This document shows positions 45,138 to 56,389 of a DNA stretch of 64,000 bases, piece by piece; the first letter of the stretch is position 1; every line of letters begins with the position of its first letter. The position numbers were made by a program, and so were the translations under genes. Source of the stretch: Cerioporus squamosus (taxonomy: Eukaryota > Basidiomycota > Agaricomycetes > Polyporales > Polyporaceae). The stretch spans positions 186,001-250,000 of the forward strand of contig JABYQS010000019.1 in the NCBI GenBank assembly GCA_022592435.1. Direction: 5' to 3'. The notes beneath the pieces were generated by a model. The model did no database searches. It was not told where the DNA came from and saw only the letters and a list, made by a program, of their open reading frames with translations.

Positions 45138-45411
45138 CAACACTGCAACGGACGCATCCTTTCCGCCCTACTGAAATCCTGGCAAAATGGTAACGTTGCT
45201 TGATTCCGCCAGGTGGGATATTTTACGTTTACGAGACGATAAGCCTCCAAGGAAAGTCTCGTTTAGGGAGGTTTGGAAGGCTTATAGACCTATTGTGGCA
45301 AGTGTAAGGGGGTTACGTGCAAAGTCTTAGAGATAGCAAAACTCTTACGTTCAGCAATCCAATTTCTATGCCTTTACTAACCCCAGAAAGGATGCTTTCT
45401 TTGCAGTGCAA
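45138..45411 (+). repeat. Inverted repeat pair, copy C (degraded)
   Basis: About 275 bp matching 61317-61593 in opposite orientation. A frame from ATG 45187 reads MVTLLDSARWDILRLRDDKP and PRKVSFREVWKAYRPIVASV, then meets a stop; copy D keeps the frame open longer. It is AT-richer than its surroundings. It looks like a transposon or gene-family relic; the family is not recognised. Confidence 0.7.
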
Positions 45412-46308
45412 GTGGCAGCGGCGAGCAGCAGGTTTATAGTAGCAACTCCGTCCTCCTTGCGTCCTACCTCGAGTCTCCATGGGGGGCCGTTTCTCAGGCT
45501 GCAAACTTCTCAAAATGCTAGCGAATGGCGCATGGTCTACGAAGATCTCAGGCAAGGGACCAGATCAAAATCCATGTAACCATCGGGGGTAGGTATGTAA
45601 TCTGCTGACACCAATGCGATATTCGCGAATAGCCTCACATGCCACTGCTCCGGACAAGTCCCAGGCGGCAGTACATGGTGTCAACTTGGATAGGTAGAAT
45701 TACTGAACGCCGCCAATATCTTCGTCTGACGTTAATGCCGTATGTCGAATTCTGGCCTCTAATGGTCACTGCAAGCTCGCTCGGCCGGCACGTCAATGAG
45801 TTCGCACGCCTCGCACTGCGAGACCGAAAGTCGCTGCAGCGGCAGGCAAATGGGTACCATGTCAAATGACAAAAGCCCTCATGAGCTACCGAACTTCTTC
45901 TTACGACATGCAAATACGTAGCCAGATCCTCCACATGCATGCATGATGCACAGCCTCGGTGCGCTCGCGACACGTTTATCCAGCAGTTACATGATCTTGC
46001 CCCTTGTGCACATGGGTTCCTTGGGGTTGCGCGTCTTCACGGAGACGAGGGTCCGCCGCAGCCACTTCTGCATCGCCCTTGTAGGTGAGTTGTCTAGTAA
46101 GCACTCATCACGACGGCCAGACACGGCGTGACTTCTGACCTCTGCTGGTTCTAGATTGATGCATTCCATCCGCAATGGAGTCTGGCCCACCGCTGCCACT
46201 ACTCTGAGTGGGTGCCGAGCGTAGAAGCCCACGCAGGGCATTTCAGGCCTACGATCAGGCGGTATATCAACTGGAGGCGCACATCATCCTCACTCCAGCC
46301 TGATTGCT
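45412..46308. other. Spacer upstream of the sedolisin gene
   Basis: About 900 bp with no recognised exon. A TATAT element near 46263 lies about 45 bp before the sedolisin ATG at 46309. Confidence 0.4.
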
Positions 46309-48450
46309 ATGCTTGCTCTGCGGTTGACCTTTGCATCCCTCCTGTTGATATGGTGTGGCGCAAGCCCATCCCCTCATCCAGGGCACGACTTGCGAGTCCG
46401 CGCATCTAGGAGCGTCGCCCCCGCCGGGTTTGCTGACGTCGGTCCGGCTTCACCCGAGCAGACGTTGACCCTTCGTTTCGCGCTTGCTCAGAGCGACCCG
46501 GAGGGTCTCATAGATGCTCTGTACAGGGTGAGCGACCCCGCAAGTCCCACATATCGGCAGTGGCTGTCGAAGGAGCAGGTGTGTCAGACCGGTCCGCACT
46601 GCTTCAGTACACTGACATGTCCGTTTGTAGGTCGCACAGTTCGTTGCTCCTAAGGCTGAAACAGCCGAGGCTGTCAATGTGTGGTTGCAGGAGAACGGAC
46701 TCACGGCCACCACTAGCTCGGCTGCGGGAGATTGGATCAGCTTCGAAGTCCCAGTCAAGAAGGCGAACGAGCTGTTCGGTACGGAATTCAAGACTTTCGC
46801 CCACCAGGAGAGCGGGACGGAAGTGGTCCGGACATTGTCCTACTCTCTGCCTGCCTCTCTGCAGTCGCACGTCGACCTCGTGCATCCGACGACTACGTGA
46901 GTGGTCGTAGCCCCATGGAGCGATGATACTACATGTTCGCTTACATCAATCATCGTACAGCTTCCCTGATCCCAAGCTACAGTCCTCCGCGACCAAGGCG
47001 AAGCGCTTTATTGACGACGTCCCACAGAGGCTGCTCAAACGCGCCGATGCGAACTCAAACGTGTGTATTCAGGGTACCACTCCGGCTTGTTTGCAGGAGC
47101 TCTACAGTATCCCCGCAACGCCCGTGAAGAACAACGTCACTCTCGGGGTCACCGTGTTCTACGGTAACGAACCACACTACGCCTACCTCACGGTGCGGTC
47201 TTTTCTGCAGTCCGGAACGCTTCACTGGACTGAATTCTCTGCAGAAATTCTTGGAGAAATATAGGACCGATGTTGATGCGTCCAAGACGAACTACACCTT
47301 CGTAGGGTGGGATGGTGGAGTGGATAGCCAGAACCCGTTCGCGGTAGTCGAGGGAGTAAGCCTAGGGACCCGCCCTCCTCTTGTTGAGCATTGCTGACAT
47401 CGGTACTATGCAGGACCTCGATATCCAGTATACTGTGGGCGTTGCCACGGGTGCCTACGTCATCAGTTATCAAGAGGGCAACAACCCGCAGGATGGGGTA
47501 TTCGGCTTCTTGGACGAGACGATCTTCCTCAATGCGCTCGATGATTCGGAGCTGCCGCAGGTCCTCAGTACGAGCTATGCTCACTTCGAGAACAATTGGG
47601 ACTTCGACATCACCGAGTGAGTCGCGTTCTGAGCATCTGTGCATAATATATTGACTCCGGGTTCAGTAGGATCTGCCAAGGGTACGCGCAGCTCACTGCT
47701 CGCGGCACGACGCTGTTGTTCGCTAGCGGCGACTCCGGGGCGGGGTGTGACTTCATCACCAACACCACCGACTTCAGTCCCAACTTTCCGGCATCGTGCC
47801 CGTAGTGAGTGTGCTCCTCTCCATTGTTCACTGCGCTTATGCTCATCTCCGAGGATGCATAGCATCACCGCCGTCGGCGGAACATCCGGCTACTATCCGC
47901 AAATTGGGTGGACAGGCTCGTCCGGCGGATTCTCGAACTACTTCGCTCGCCCGTCGTACCAAGACGGCGCCGTCTCCTCCTACCTCGACAACGTCTCCGG
48001 GAACGATCCCAACGCCGGCCGGTACAACGTGAGCGGGCGCGCGTACCCGGACCTCGCCCTTAAGGCGGACAACTATACCGTCTACGACGCGGGTTGGCTG
48101 AACGTCTTCGGAACGAGCGCGTCGTGCCCCGTGTTTGCGTCCATGATCACGCTCCTCAACGACAGACTGATCTCGGCGGGCAAGCCCACGGTGGGGTTCC
48201 TGAACCCGTGGCTGTACTCGGAGGGCTCCAAGTTGTTCACGGACGTCACCGGGGGGTTCAGCTCAGTCAAGTGCACGGACGATGACCCGGTTCGCGTGAT
48301 CAACGCTGCCGAGGGGTGGGATCCGGTGAGTTCGACTCATGCTCAGTTGTGTCTCGCTTGAACCGTGTGGTGCTCATGTTCGCTCCCTTGTAGGTCACCG
48401 GCTTGGGCACGCCCGACTTCAACCGTCTCCTCGAGGCTTTCGGCCTCTGA
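46309..48450 (+). CDS. Secreted sedolisin, peptidase family S53 (tripeptidyl-peptidase type)
   Basis: About eight exons, roughly 580 residues. A hydrophobic signal ([18 protein letters not shown]) is followed by the S53 propeptide ([23 protein letters not shown]-like [24 protein letters not shown]) and the catalytic domain: Glu in FAVVEG joined across an intron to [15 protein letters not shown] with the Asp; the oxyanion Asp in [14 protein letters not shown]; the nucleophile Ser in [13 protein letters not shown]; and the calcium-site segment [18 protein letters not shown] near the C-terminus. Many Asn-x-Ser/Thr sites fit secretion. Sedolisins work at acidic pH and release tripeptides or cut internally, here probably in extracellular protein digestion. 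It is self-processed in the family. The frame is intact, ending at 48448-48450. Confidence 0.92.
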
Positions 48451-49120
48451 ATCGGAAAGTAGTCACTTATCACGGACTGATAGACTTAAGCTCTGCGCCA
48501 TGGACAGACTCTCCAGTTCGGACTCGGACCCATAACATACTAGTGCAACATGTTGAACCTTGATGTACCCACTTCGTTATGTCCGGTAGTCGCCTCGGCT
48601 GTCTTCTGTCATATTCACTCTTCATATCTCATCAGCCCACTCTGTCATTTGTGGGTAATTTCTGGAGTAGGAGCTCGGATACGTTGCGTGCACCTGCGTG
48701 CCACCGTGCACCATGAACACGTAACCTACTATTGTCCCTGTACAGTGGGGTACAGTGAATTTGGACGCGCCAAGGAACATGAAGGTCATATTGGTATTTC
48801 GTGCTCCTTTCCAGACCACCGCATCGGCGATTCGCAATCCTTGTTGTGCCCACGACGTGGAGGAGTGATGATGCATGATGTTCAAGCACCACATCCAGCC
48901 GAGTATGACCCACACGCGCTGGAAATGGACGTCATGGTTGCCACGACGCACTCTCAGACGCGTTTCCCATCTTCCTCATGTCTCTACGTGTACTCCCAGG
49001 CAACAGACGTCAGTACGTCCACTAGCGACCAGCACCATGACGTCAGGCTACCAGGAAACTGCATATAAACCGCACGATGGGCACCAACGTTAACGTCCTG
49101 AACATACACACTCCCACATC
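48451..49120. other. Spacer upstream of the first small paralogue
   Basis: About 670 bp. TATAAA at 49064-49069 is 57 bp before the ATG at 49121. No other exon is supported. Confidence 0.4.
49064..49069 (+). promoter_or_regulatory. TATA box of the small DWLDKGIE gene
   Basis: TATAAA with normal spacing to the ATG at 49121; it supports this tiny gene as a transcribed unit. Confidence 0.5.
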
Positions 49121-49470
49121 ATGAACTCTGACAACTTCAACAACACGTCCTCCACCCAGTCCGGCCAGCAGCAGCAGGGCGGCGAGAAGCAGGACTGGCT
49201 CGACAAGGGCATCGAGTCCGCTGGGGACAAGGCCGGAGTCAACATCGTACGTCCCCTGCGCATGCGCAGTCGCAAGCCATGACAAGCCGTGTAACTGATC
49301 ATCACCTGTGCAGAGCAATCAGAACGCCGACAAGGCAGGCGACTTCGCGAACAAGGAGATCAAGAACAAGGAGGGTGAGTTTCACTTACTTACCCCGACT
49401 GACCGTGATGCTGGGTACCGGCGGAGAGCTCACGACTCTTGCAGGCTTCAACCTTCCCGGCGTCCACTAA
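49121..49470 (+). CDS. Small hydrophilic protein with DWLDKGIE module, 70 residues
   Basis: Three exons (49121-49246, 49314-49374, 49445-49470) give 70 residues. A short Asn/Ser/Gln-rich head (MNSDNFNNTSSTQSGQQQQ) is followed by DWLDKGIESAGDKAGVNI, then exon 2 NQNADKAGDFANKEIKNKE, then exon 3 ending GFNLPGVH. Exons 2 and 3 have exactly the same lengths (61 and 26 nt) as in the gene at 50112, so the two are paralogues. No signal peptide or membrane segment. Charged, small and disordered-looking with two probable amphipathic helices. The function is unknown to me; similar small proteins in fungi are often abundant stress transcripts, which is inference. Confidence 0.85.
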
Positions 49471-50111
49471 ACAACGCTGGCCCCTACGCAGGGGACGTAG
49501 CAGATGTATCCGTTGTTGTACGATGTTGTACGAATAAGTAGTCGACTTGCCCGGGACGTGATACGAAGTGAGCGTGTACTCGAGTACAGTCGTGTGCAAG
49601 CGTGATCTGTAATTGACCTAGCTTTTGGTGGTAAGGAGACGTCAGAAGGTATATGACAAGAACTGACAAGAATAATGACATACACACCTCGTTGGTATCA
49701 GCTGATGTAGCGAGGAAAGACCTGAGATATTTCCCTGGCCCTAGTCCGACCGCGTCACCGCACTGTACCCCTGGCAGCAGGGAAAAGGAACCCTCATCGA
49801 GCCTCACCGGCACTTCCACCGCAGCAGAACTGAGCTGGTAACGACCGAGGTGGTCTCTGGGCCTACAACTGGGCCTGTGCCTCAAGCCGAGGCGGTGGAG
49901 GAGAGCAGAGGGTGGGTACACGCCGACGTCATCGTTTCCCCTTTTGGCCCCTCCACCTCGCAAAGACGCCATGATGCATGATGTCAGTCCCCAACGGGCA
50001 GCATATATGCTCGCGCGTCCTGAGTCCGACCCCCTCACTCACTCACCACCAAGTACTTTCACCACTACACACTCGTCTGACCACCCGCCACCTCATCATC
50101 TTACTATTACC
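49471..50111. other. Spacer between the two small paralogues
   Basis: About 640 bp. Two CCCCT cores, as in stress-response elements, lie close together near 49939-49953, and a TATAT stretch is at about 50003-50008. No exon is recognised. Confidence 0.4.
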
Positions 50112-50635
50112 ATGTCTTTCACCGACAACACCGCATCGTCGACCGGCATGAACACCCAGTACACGGATGGCCCTGGCGCCGGCACCCACTCCGAGGCGTT
50201 CAACGAGAACCAGGACCAGGGCGCATACAGCGAGATGCAGAGCGGCCAGGGCTCCGCCGACATGGGCGGCGGCCGCGGCGCGATGGGCTCGGGCGTCGCT
50301 GGTGGCTACGAGGGCAACTCGCAGTCCACGCAACAGTCGCAGACTACGCAACAGTCGCAGACTGGCGAGAAGGCGGACTGGATGGACAAGGGCATCGAGT
50401 CGCTCGGAAAGAAGTTTGGTGTGAACATCGTGAGTACATGTGGTCTGACATCTGTATGTTGGAGAGACTGATCACCTTTCTCGGTCCCACAGAACGACAA
50501 GAACGCCGATAGCGCTGGAGACTTTGTCAACAAGGAGGCGAAGGAGAAGTTTGGTAAGTACTTCCATGTATGGTTCTCGTACGCGACGGAACACTCACCG
50601 TTGCATTAGGTCGCAACATCCCGGGCGTGAACTAG
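50112..50635 (+). CDS. Small hydrophilic protein with DWMDKGIE module, 134 residues
   Basis: Three exons (50112-50429, 50493-50553, 50610-50635) give 134 residues. The head (residues 1 to about 90) is Gly/Ser/Gln/Thr-rich and ends with a short repeat (STQQSQTTQQSQT). Then the shared module: DWMDKGIESLGKKFGVNI, exon 2 NDKNADSAGDFVNKEAKEKF, exon 3 GRNIPGVN. The downstream half is the sister of the 49121 gene in sequence, exon lengths and intron phases; the head differs, as in the third member at 7789-8739. No catalytic motif. A disordered scaffold or stress protein is possible, not shown. Confidence 0.88.
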
Positions 50636-50940
50636 ACGAATAGACGGACTCAGCATCACGGACAATGCATTGTACTGTACCACTTGTATACTATTGAGGA
50701 GATCGTGACGTCCTTGGCCATCATGCTGTGTGCGCGTTGGTACCGAATATGAGTGTACTAGGTGCATATAGGAGCAATATGGCGCTGGGGACGCGCTGGT
50801 AAGGTACTGCGACAGCGACATAAGTATGCGACGTGCGTCAAGAAAGGGATGTATCTGCAAGAACGGGCGAGACGCGAGATGAGAATCTAAACGACGTCAA
50901 TGAGAAGTCGAGCGAACGACCGTGCTCACCTCCATACAGC

Positions 50941-53900
50941 TCAGTCGATCTCTATGACATCTGAATCCTCTTCAATCTTCTCTTCTGCGTTGTCCAGCAT
51001 AATGAGGCCATCCTCGTCGAGCCTTCGCTTTTTGCTCGGCGTGAAGGGCACTGCGCCCGCATCTGCGACAGTCTTGCTACGCTTCGCAGCAGGCGCGTCG
51101 ATCTCCTCGACATCGTCGGGTGCGGGTCGCTTCTTCGATGATACGGGCGTCGACGGAGTGGGTGCGCGAGGCTTGACCTTCTTCGGCGGCTTCGGCAAGG
51201 GTGACGGGAGGATCAACGCAGGCGCGTCTACAAGATGGTTAGGTCTGCAATGTGACGTTCGTCAGCTGAGCGCATACAGACCAAGCAAATGGTGGGACAC
51301 CCACGGAAGCAAGCCGATTGCAACCTGAATCGTCGCATACTCGCCCTCCTCATCAACAATTGAGAGGAACTTGCCGCGCGTCACGTTCAAACTCTCGAGC
51401 GTCCGATCGTTGTTGTCGTCCCAGTCCGGGTCGCTCAGCACGCGCTTGTCTTCATACACGCTCACCTCGCGCTTCTCCTCGTCGTCCGCGCCAAGGATGC
51501 CGTCGACGACCTCCCGCAGCGTCACGCGCGCCGGGTCGCAGCGCACCTCCGTGTACGTGTCGCGACAGACGCCGCAAAACGAGTTCGGGGGACACATCGC
51601 GATGGCGCTGAGCGGCATCGACGGCTTGAACTGCACGTGGACGTTCCGGAGCGCGTTGTACGACCGGCGGAGGAGGTGCAGGGCCTGCAGGACGATGAGC
51701 CCGGCGATGATCGCGTTCGTCGTGGCGATTGCGGGAATGATGTTTCCGGCCATCTCTGCCGAGGCCCGAAGGCCAGTAAGTCAGCACAAGGTGCCGGATG
51801 ACAGAATAAAGCGACGAAGAAGCACAGGGCGAGGGTTGGAGATGCACGGACCTTTGACTTCCCATCGGCTTTTGCCCGGGATCCCGTACGCGGCAGAACG
51901 CAGGTTCGCAGCGGCAGTGACAAAGTCGAGCGTGTCGTCGTCGTCCTTGTCGAAGGAGATCGTGTCTTCACCGGCACGGAGGCGAGCAGCGAGGCGCTCG
52001 GTGCTGGCCAGTGGTTAGAACGTCAGCACGACTGGCAGCCTGTAGACGTAAGCGGCCACCGTACCTGGAAACGAACAGTTCCAGATTGTCCTGCAAGGAC
52101 AGTGCACGCTGATCTTTCAACCCCGCACCACTGGCGGAAGCCGAGCTCGAGCTGGAACCGTTGAGCAGCTTCTCGGTGCTTGTGCTTCCGCTTCCGCTCG
52201 CCTCACCCGGCTTGCCATTCTCGGCCGCAGAACCGTTCGCATGCACGCCGTTCTGCTGGGGCCGATTGAGCGAGAACGTCCCGTCGCGAATCTTGTCGAA
52301 GTCGAGGGGTGTAGGCGGCGCACGGGAGCGCCACATATCCGCCATAGAGAGAAGGTTGAGGATGTCCGAATGGAAGACCTGCGTCCATGAAGAGTCAGTC
52401 GAGTGCGAGGCATGATGACGACGATGATGATGGCAGACCTTGCTGAAGACCATCTTCGCCGCGCTCGGGCCTGACGAAGACGCGTCGCCCGCAGGCAGGG
52501 TACGAAGAGCCGCGCGCACTGCCTTGAAGGCTTGTGCCTCCTTGCGAAGTGCAGCGATCTCTTTAGCTGCATGCGGTTCGATACAGAAGATTGGTGCTAT
52601 CAGAAGGCACGAATGCGTGACGTGGACAGATTCGATCCGTACCGTTCTCCCCCTGCTTCTCTGCCTCGTCGAGCTCACCCCCATCTTCCTCCTCTCCGAA
52701 GAGCTGGCTGAAGGCAGGGACCGCAACAAGGTCAGTGTCGTGCTTCCTTATCAGCAGAGATAGCGACATGAGATACACTCACGGAATCAGGTAGCTCTTG
52801 GCCCAAACGATACAATGTATGGGTTGTGATGGAGTCGAACGGATTGTGCACACAGGGAACGTCTTCACCGTTGGCTTCGGCACACAATCGAAGCATTCTG
52901 CACGATCCTACGTTCGCAGGGAGCCGTGAGCTTCGCTGCATTCGATCCACAGCCCTCCGACGACGGACACGGACGCACCTTGAGGATGGGCTGGACTTGT
53001 CCGAGATAACCAGCCGTTCCAGATTCGACAAGCGGCACATTTGCTGCTATGCACATCTTGTTGACGTGTCGTCGCGCGTCTGCGGGGACGTTGCGAGGTT
53101 AGCACTCTACTACGACAGATACAGGACCACCGAGAGAAGTAAACAGCGCACTCCCGGTAATGAGGGTCTAGTGCTAGATTGTACGGAAGACACCTCAGAG
53201 ATCGTACATAGACCTGCTGCAGCAAACAATGAACGAAGTCGGTCAATGTCCGAACGCTGCTAGTCCGCAGCCTTCTCTACTCCATAGCCGGCACGGGGTA
53301 TTGGGTTCGGCTCTCTCCTGCTGCCCACCCATTGTTCCTTGACGTTCGCGAGTGCGCAAGTAGCTCTAAGCGTTCCGAGATGCAATTCGCGCCATGGGTT
53401 ATACGAATCATGCTGAAGGTTCGTACACACAAACTTGCGCAGAGTGAGGAGGGTCGTACGACTGACTGGTGACGCACGAGTACCCAGGCGCCGAAGTACT
53501 CACCAAGGTTGTCGAGTGCGTTCAGCACCAAGTCAAAGCCCTTGAACCATGCAACGTCAAACTGAGGCTCCTTGATGTTCGCATGTATGGGCGTAATCTT
53601 CACGTTCGGATTAAACGCAGACGCAGTCTTCGCCGCCACCTATACGGGTGGGAACACCAGACACAGCCGGAAAGCTTGAGCCCTCGTATCCTGCATGCGC
53701 CGTTTATTAGCAAAGACAACGTACCATAGCCTTGCTTTTCTTGATATCCTTCTTCCGGAAGAGGAACTGGCGATTGAGGTTGGACAAGTCGATAGTGTCC
53801 AGGTCGAGCAGCGTGATGTCGCCAAAACCCGTCAAGACGATGTTCTTTACTGCATATCCCCGGACCATACAAAATCACAATCACGCCCGGGCCTTCAGCG

Positions 53901-54045
53901 ACACAGCAAGAAAGTATATGGGCGCATACGCACAGAGTTCACAGCCAATTCCACCCGCGCCAACGAGGAGGACCTTCGTTTGTGATAGGCGGCTAAAGAG
54001 CTCCTGGCCGAGGATGGCTCTTGCGTGCAGCGACCGTCCGCTCAT
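50941..54045 (-). CDS. UBA2: SUMO-activating enzyme subunit Uba2
   Basis: The N-terminal Rossmann domain has the nucleotide loop [15 protein letters not shown] and [20 protein letters not shown]. Then [20 protein letters not shown] and GTAGYLGQV; a zinc-ligand pair in [10 protein letters not shown]; and the catalytic cysteine motif [20 protein letters not shown]. The helical Cys domain carries a long Ser/Gly-rich insert (52090-52260). [20 protein letters not shown] and PNSFCGVC (second Cys pair) follow, then the ubiquitin-fold domain and a basic C-tail with KKRPAPDD and an acidic end (DSDVIEID). With Aos1 it adenylates SUMO and passes it to Ubc9 in the nucleus. The start at 54045 fits the family N-terminus ([20 protein letters not shown]). 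One intron (53080-53503) is 424 nt, about eight times the local norm. The frame is intact. Confidence 0.93.
53080..53503 (-). other. Exceptionally long intron (424 nt) in UBA2
   Basis: The donor GTGAGT follows LNALDNL and the acceptor CCGCAG precedes ARRHVNKMC; the protein is continuous across the junction in the family. Most other introns in the window are 45-65 nt. No coding frame or known element was recognised inside. Confidence 0.8.
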
Positions 54046-56389
54046 GTCGTATCAAGCTCAGCAAAGGCAGCGAGGTCGAGATGTCGGGCAGCGGTGTGGA
54101 GATGGGAAGCGGAAGAATGCAGACGACAGCGACCGCCGACGACCCACAATCGCCACACCGCCGCGTGACACGGACCGCCCTGGCGCTGCGCGTGACAGTC
54201 TGCGTGACCCGACGCGTTCCATAGGGTCACGCCCCGACGAGAACCGGGCTCGTCCCTGCTCGTCCTTGTCCAGGACCGCCTCGTCCATCGCCGGCGTCAA
54301 TTGCTCTGCTGGCTGAGTCGCGGACTTATGGGATCATCTTGGAAACAACCCACAAACTTCCTGACGGCGTCGCAACTCCGCCCTTAGCGTCAACAGAGGC
54401 AAGACAGCCTGTCCGGGCGCGTCCGATCCTCTCTTCGAGGCCACTTAAGTACTACCATTCAGATCATCCAGACTCTATACCTAATTAGCACGACCCACTC
54501 GTCCTTGTATATGTATAACGTTACTGATGAAGATCATAGGTACCGGGGCTTGGCACCCAACGTCGGCGTCAGCCGACTTCAAGAACTTGAAGTGGCAGGA
54601 CCTAAACCGTCTTCCTAATCACATCCCTGGAAGGTCAGATAACACGGTGAAACGAACCGATCATGCTCCGGATCTGAGAAGGTGCTGTAATATACCAAAA
54701 TGTCGTGTGTCAGTCTTCCATAGCTCACATTACTCTTATCATGCTTGAGGGTTCCGTGAGGTGAATCGAAGGTACCTCCTGAGGGTTCGAAGACCATAGG
54801 AGTTCGGATAGGAGACGAAGTTCACAGAGTAGAAGGTATGAACGTCTTAGCACCCAATGTCCGACGTCCAGGATTGCACCGTCCTAAGCGCATCCGACAC
54901 CAGCGTAAGGCCCTCCGCAATCTCAAGAACACCGGTAGAGTCCTCATCCATGACAACGTTTTCCCTCGCTCCATCACGAACTAGGAAAACCACGTTCCGG
55001 ACGCCGCATACTACCTGTACGCGCTTTGGTCGCTCTGCTGCCGGGGAATAACGCTCGGGTTTGTCTGATGTCGTGGCCGCGAGGGACATGGGCAGCCGGA
55101 CAGTGTGCGCTTGCTCATCTCGCGAGTCGTCGGCCCATGTGAGGAACGTGTATACCAAACATCCCCTTCGGTCGTATGTTTCTCACTTCTGTGAATCTAG
55201 ATGAGCCTCGAAGACGGTGAAACAACCGACGGTACCGCAATCCTCTAAACGTTGCGGAAGCTTCGCTGTACACTGAAAGGTTGCATTCTCAGACTTCACT
55301 CGCCTTCGCACGACATATCTCCGAGCGTGGGTGCATGCACCGCGGCCGGTGTCGCGCGGCGCGAGTCTCATTGTGGTACTCGGGTACATGCGTCTGCCGA
55401 GGCCCGTCCTCCGGTGCGAATTCGGAACAAATCACCGAGGTGATATTCCTCCCGTCGGTCCTCTCGGAAACCCACCTAAGCCCACCGAGAGGCTCGAGAG
55501 GAGTCTACCGGACTCAATTGCGCCGTGAGTGCCACTGCTGCCAGCTCATGATGATCATCCTCTCACCAGTGTCCGTCCAGGCCCAGAATGCCCCACTGTA
55601 TTGTTGGGGTGCCTGTAGTCCAGGACGCTCCAGCGTAACCATGGAAGGAGCGTCGGTCGCGGGCACCACTGGCCCGCTGGGCTCCCCGGGGGCCTGCGCC
55701 AGCAGTAGGCGGACATGCGCATTGCCGGGACTTGAAACCACACGCACACCGTTACCGGGGAACGCCCGACTAGAAGAGGTCCCAGCTTGCATGCTCCACG
55801 GTGTCCTTCCAAAGGCTTTACTTACTAGGTGCCAAGTCAAGGAACTACTCCATGCGGCGTCTGGTGGACAAGATATCACATTCCTGGCTGCACGGCGTCC
55901 GCGCCTCTGCAAACATTCGTTGTTTCCTTCCGTCCGATCGTGGTCCTCGCTGCAAGCGTCTGCACTTCAGGACTCCCATTTGCGGGAGATGGAACGCAGC
56001 CATGTTTGAAGTTCGGAACTCGATCGCGCACGCATTGCAAGACAAAACGCGTGCAAGCGTGCGGCATGTCAATCGACGCCAGGAACCCGACACATTCGTT
56101 GACGGGCTTGCCGTTTTCGGGAGGCGATGCGCGGACATGGACATCCGTAAGTATTTGGAACCTGCTGACAAGCCATGCACATCGCGGCTGTCTGCCCCGG
56201 GCCCGCACATACTTACCGCCATGTCGGAATTAGCTTCTCAGAATTCGTAATCACGCACTGTGCTAGCGAAACGATGTCCCCAATAACGATGGTCTGCACG
56301 GGCGGGATGACGCCGCCACTCTCGATAAGTAGCCATGCATCTGGCAACTTGAAACACGAGGGGCGCAGAAATCAGCACCTACATGCGAA
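54046..56389. other. Long intergenic region, mostly unexplained
   Basis: About 2.3 kb between the UBA2 5' end and the 3' end of the A-T-R gene. It holds the UBA2 promoter. A minus-strand open frame at 54847-55158 has somewhat protein-like composition (for example NVVFLVRDGARENVVMDEDS) but lacks a convincing start or partner exons. No family was recognised on either strand. Confidence 0.4.

Noticed and set aside
55281..56009. 242-codon plus-strand frame and overlapping frames on both strands
   Set aside because: Composition is not protein-like, there is no family resemblance, and no splice partners were found.
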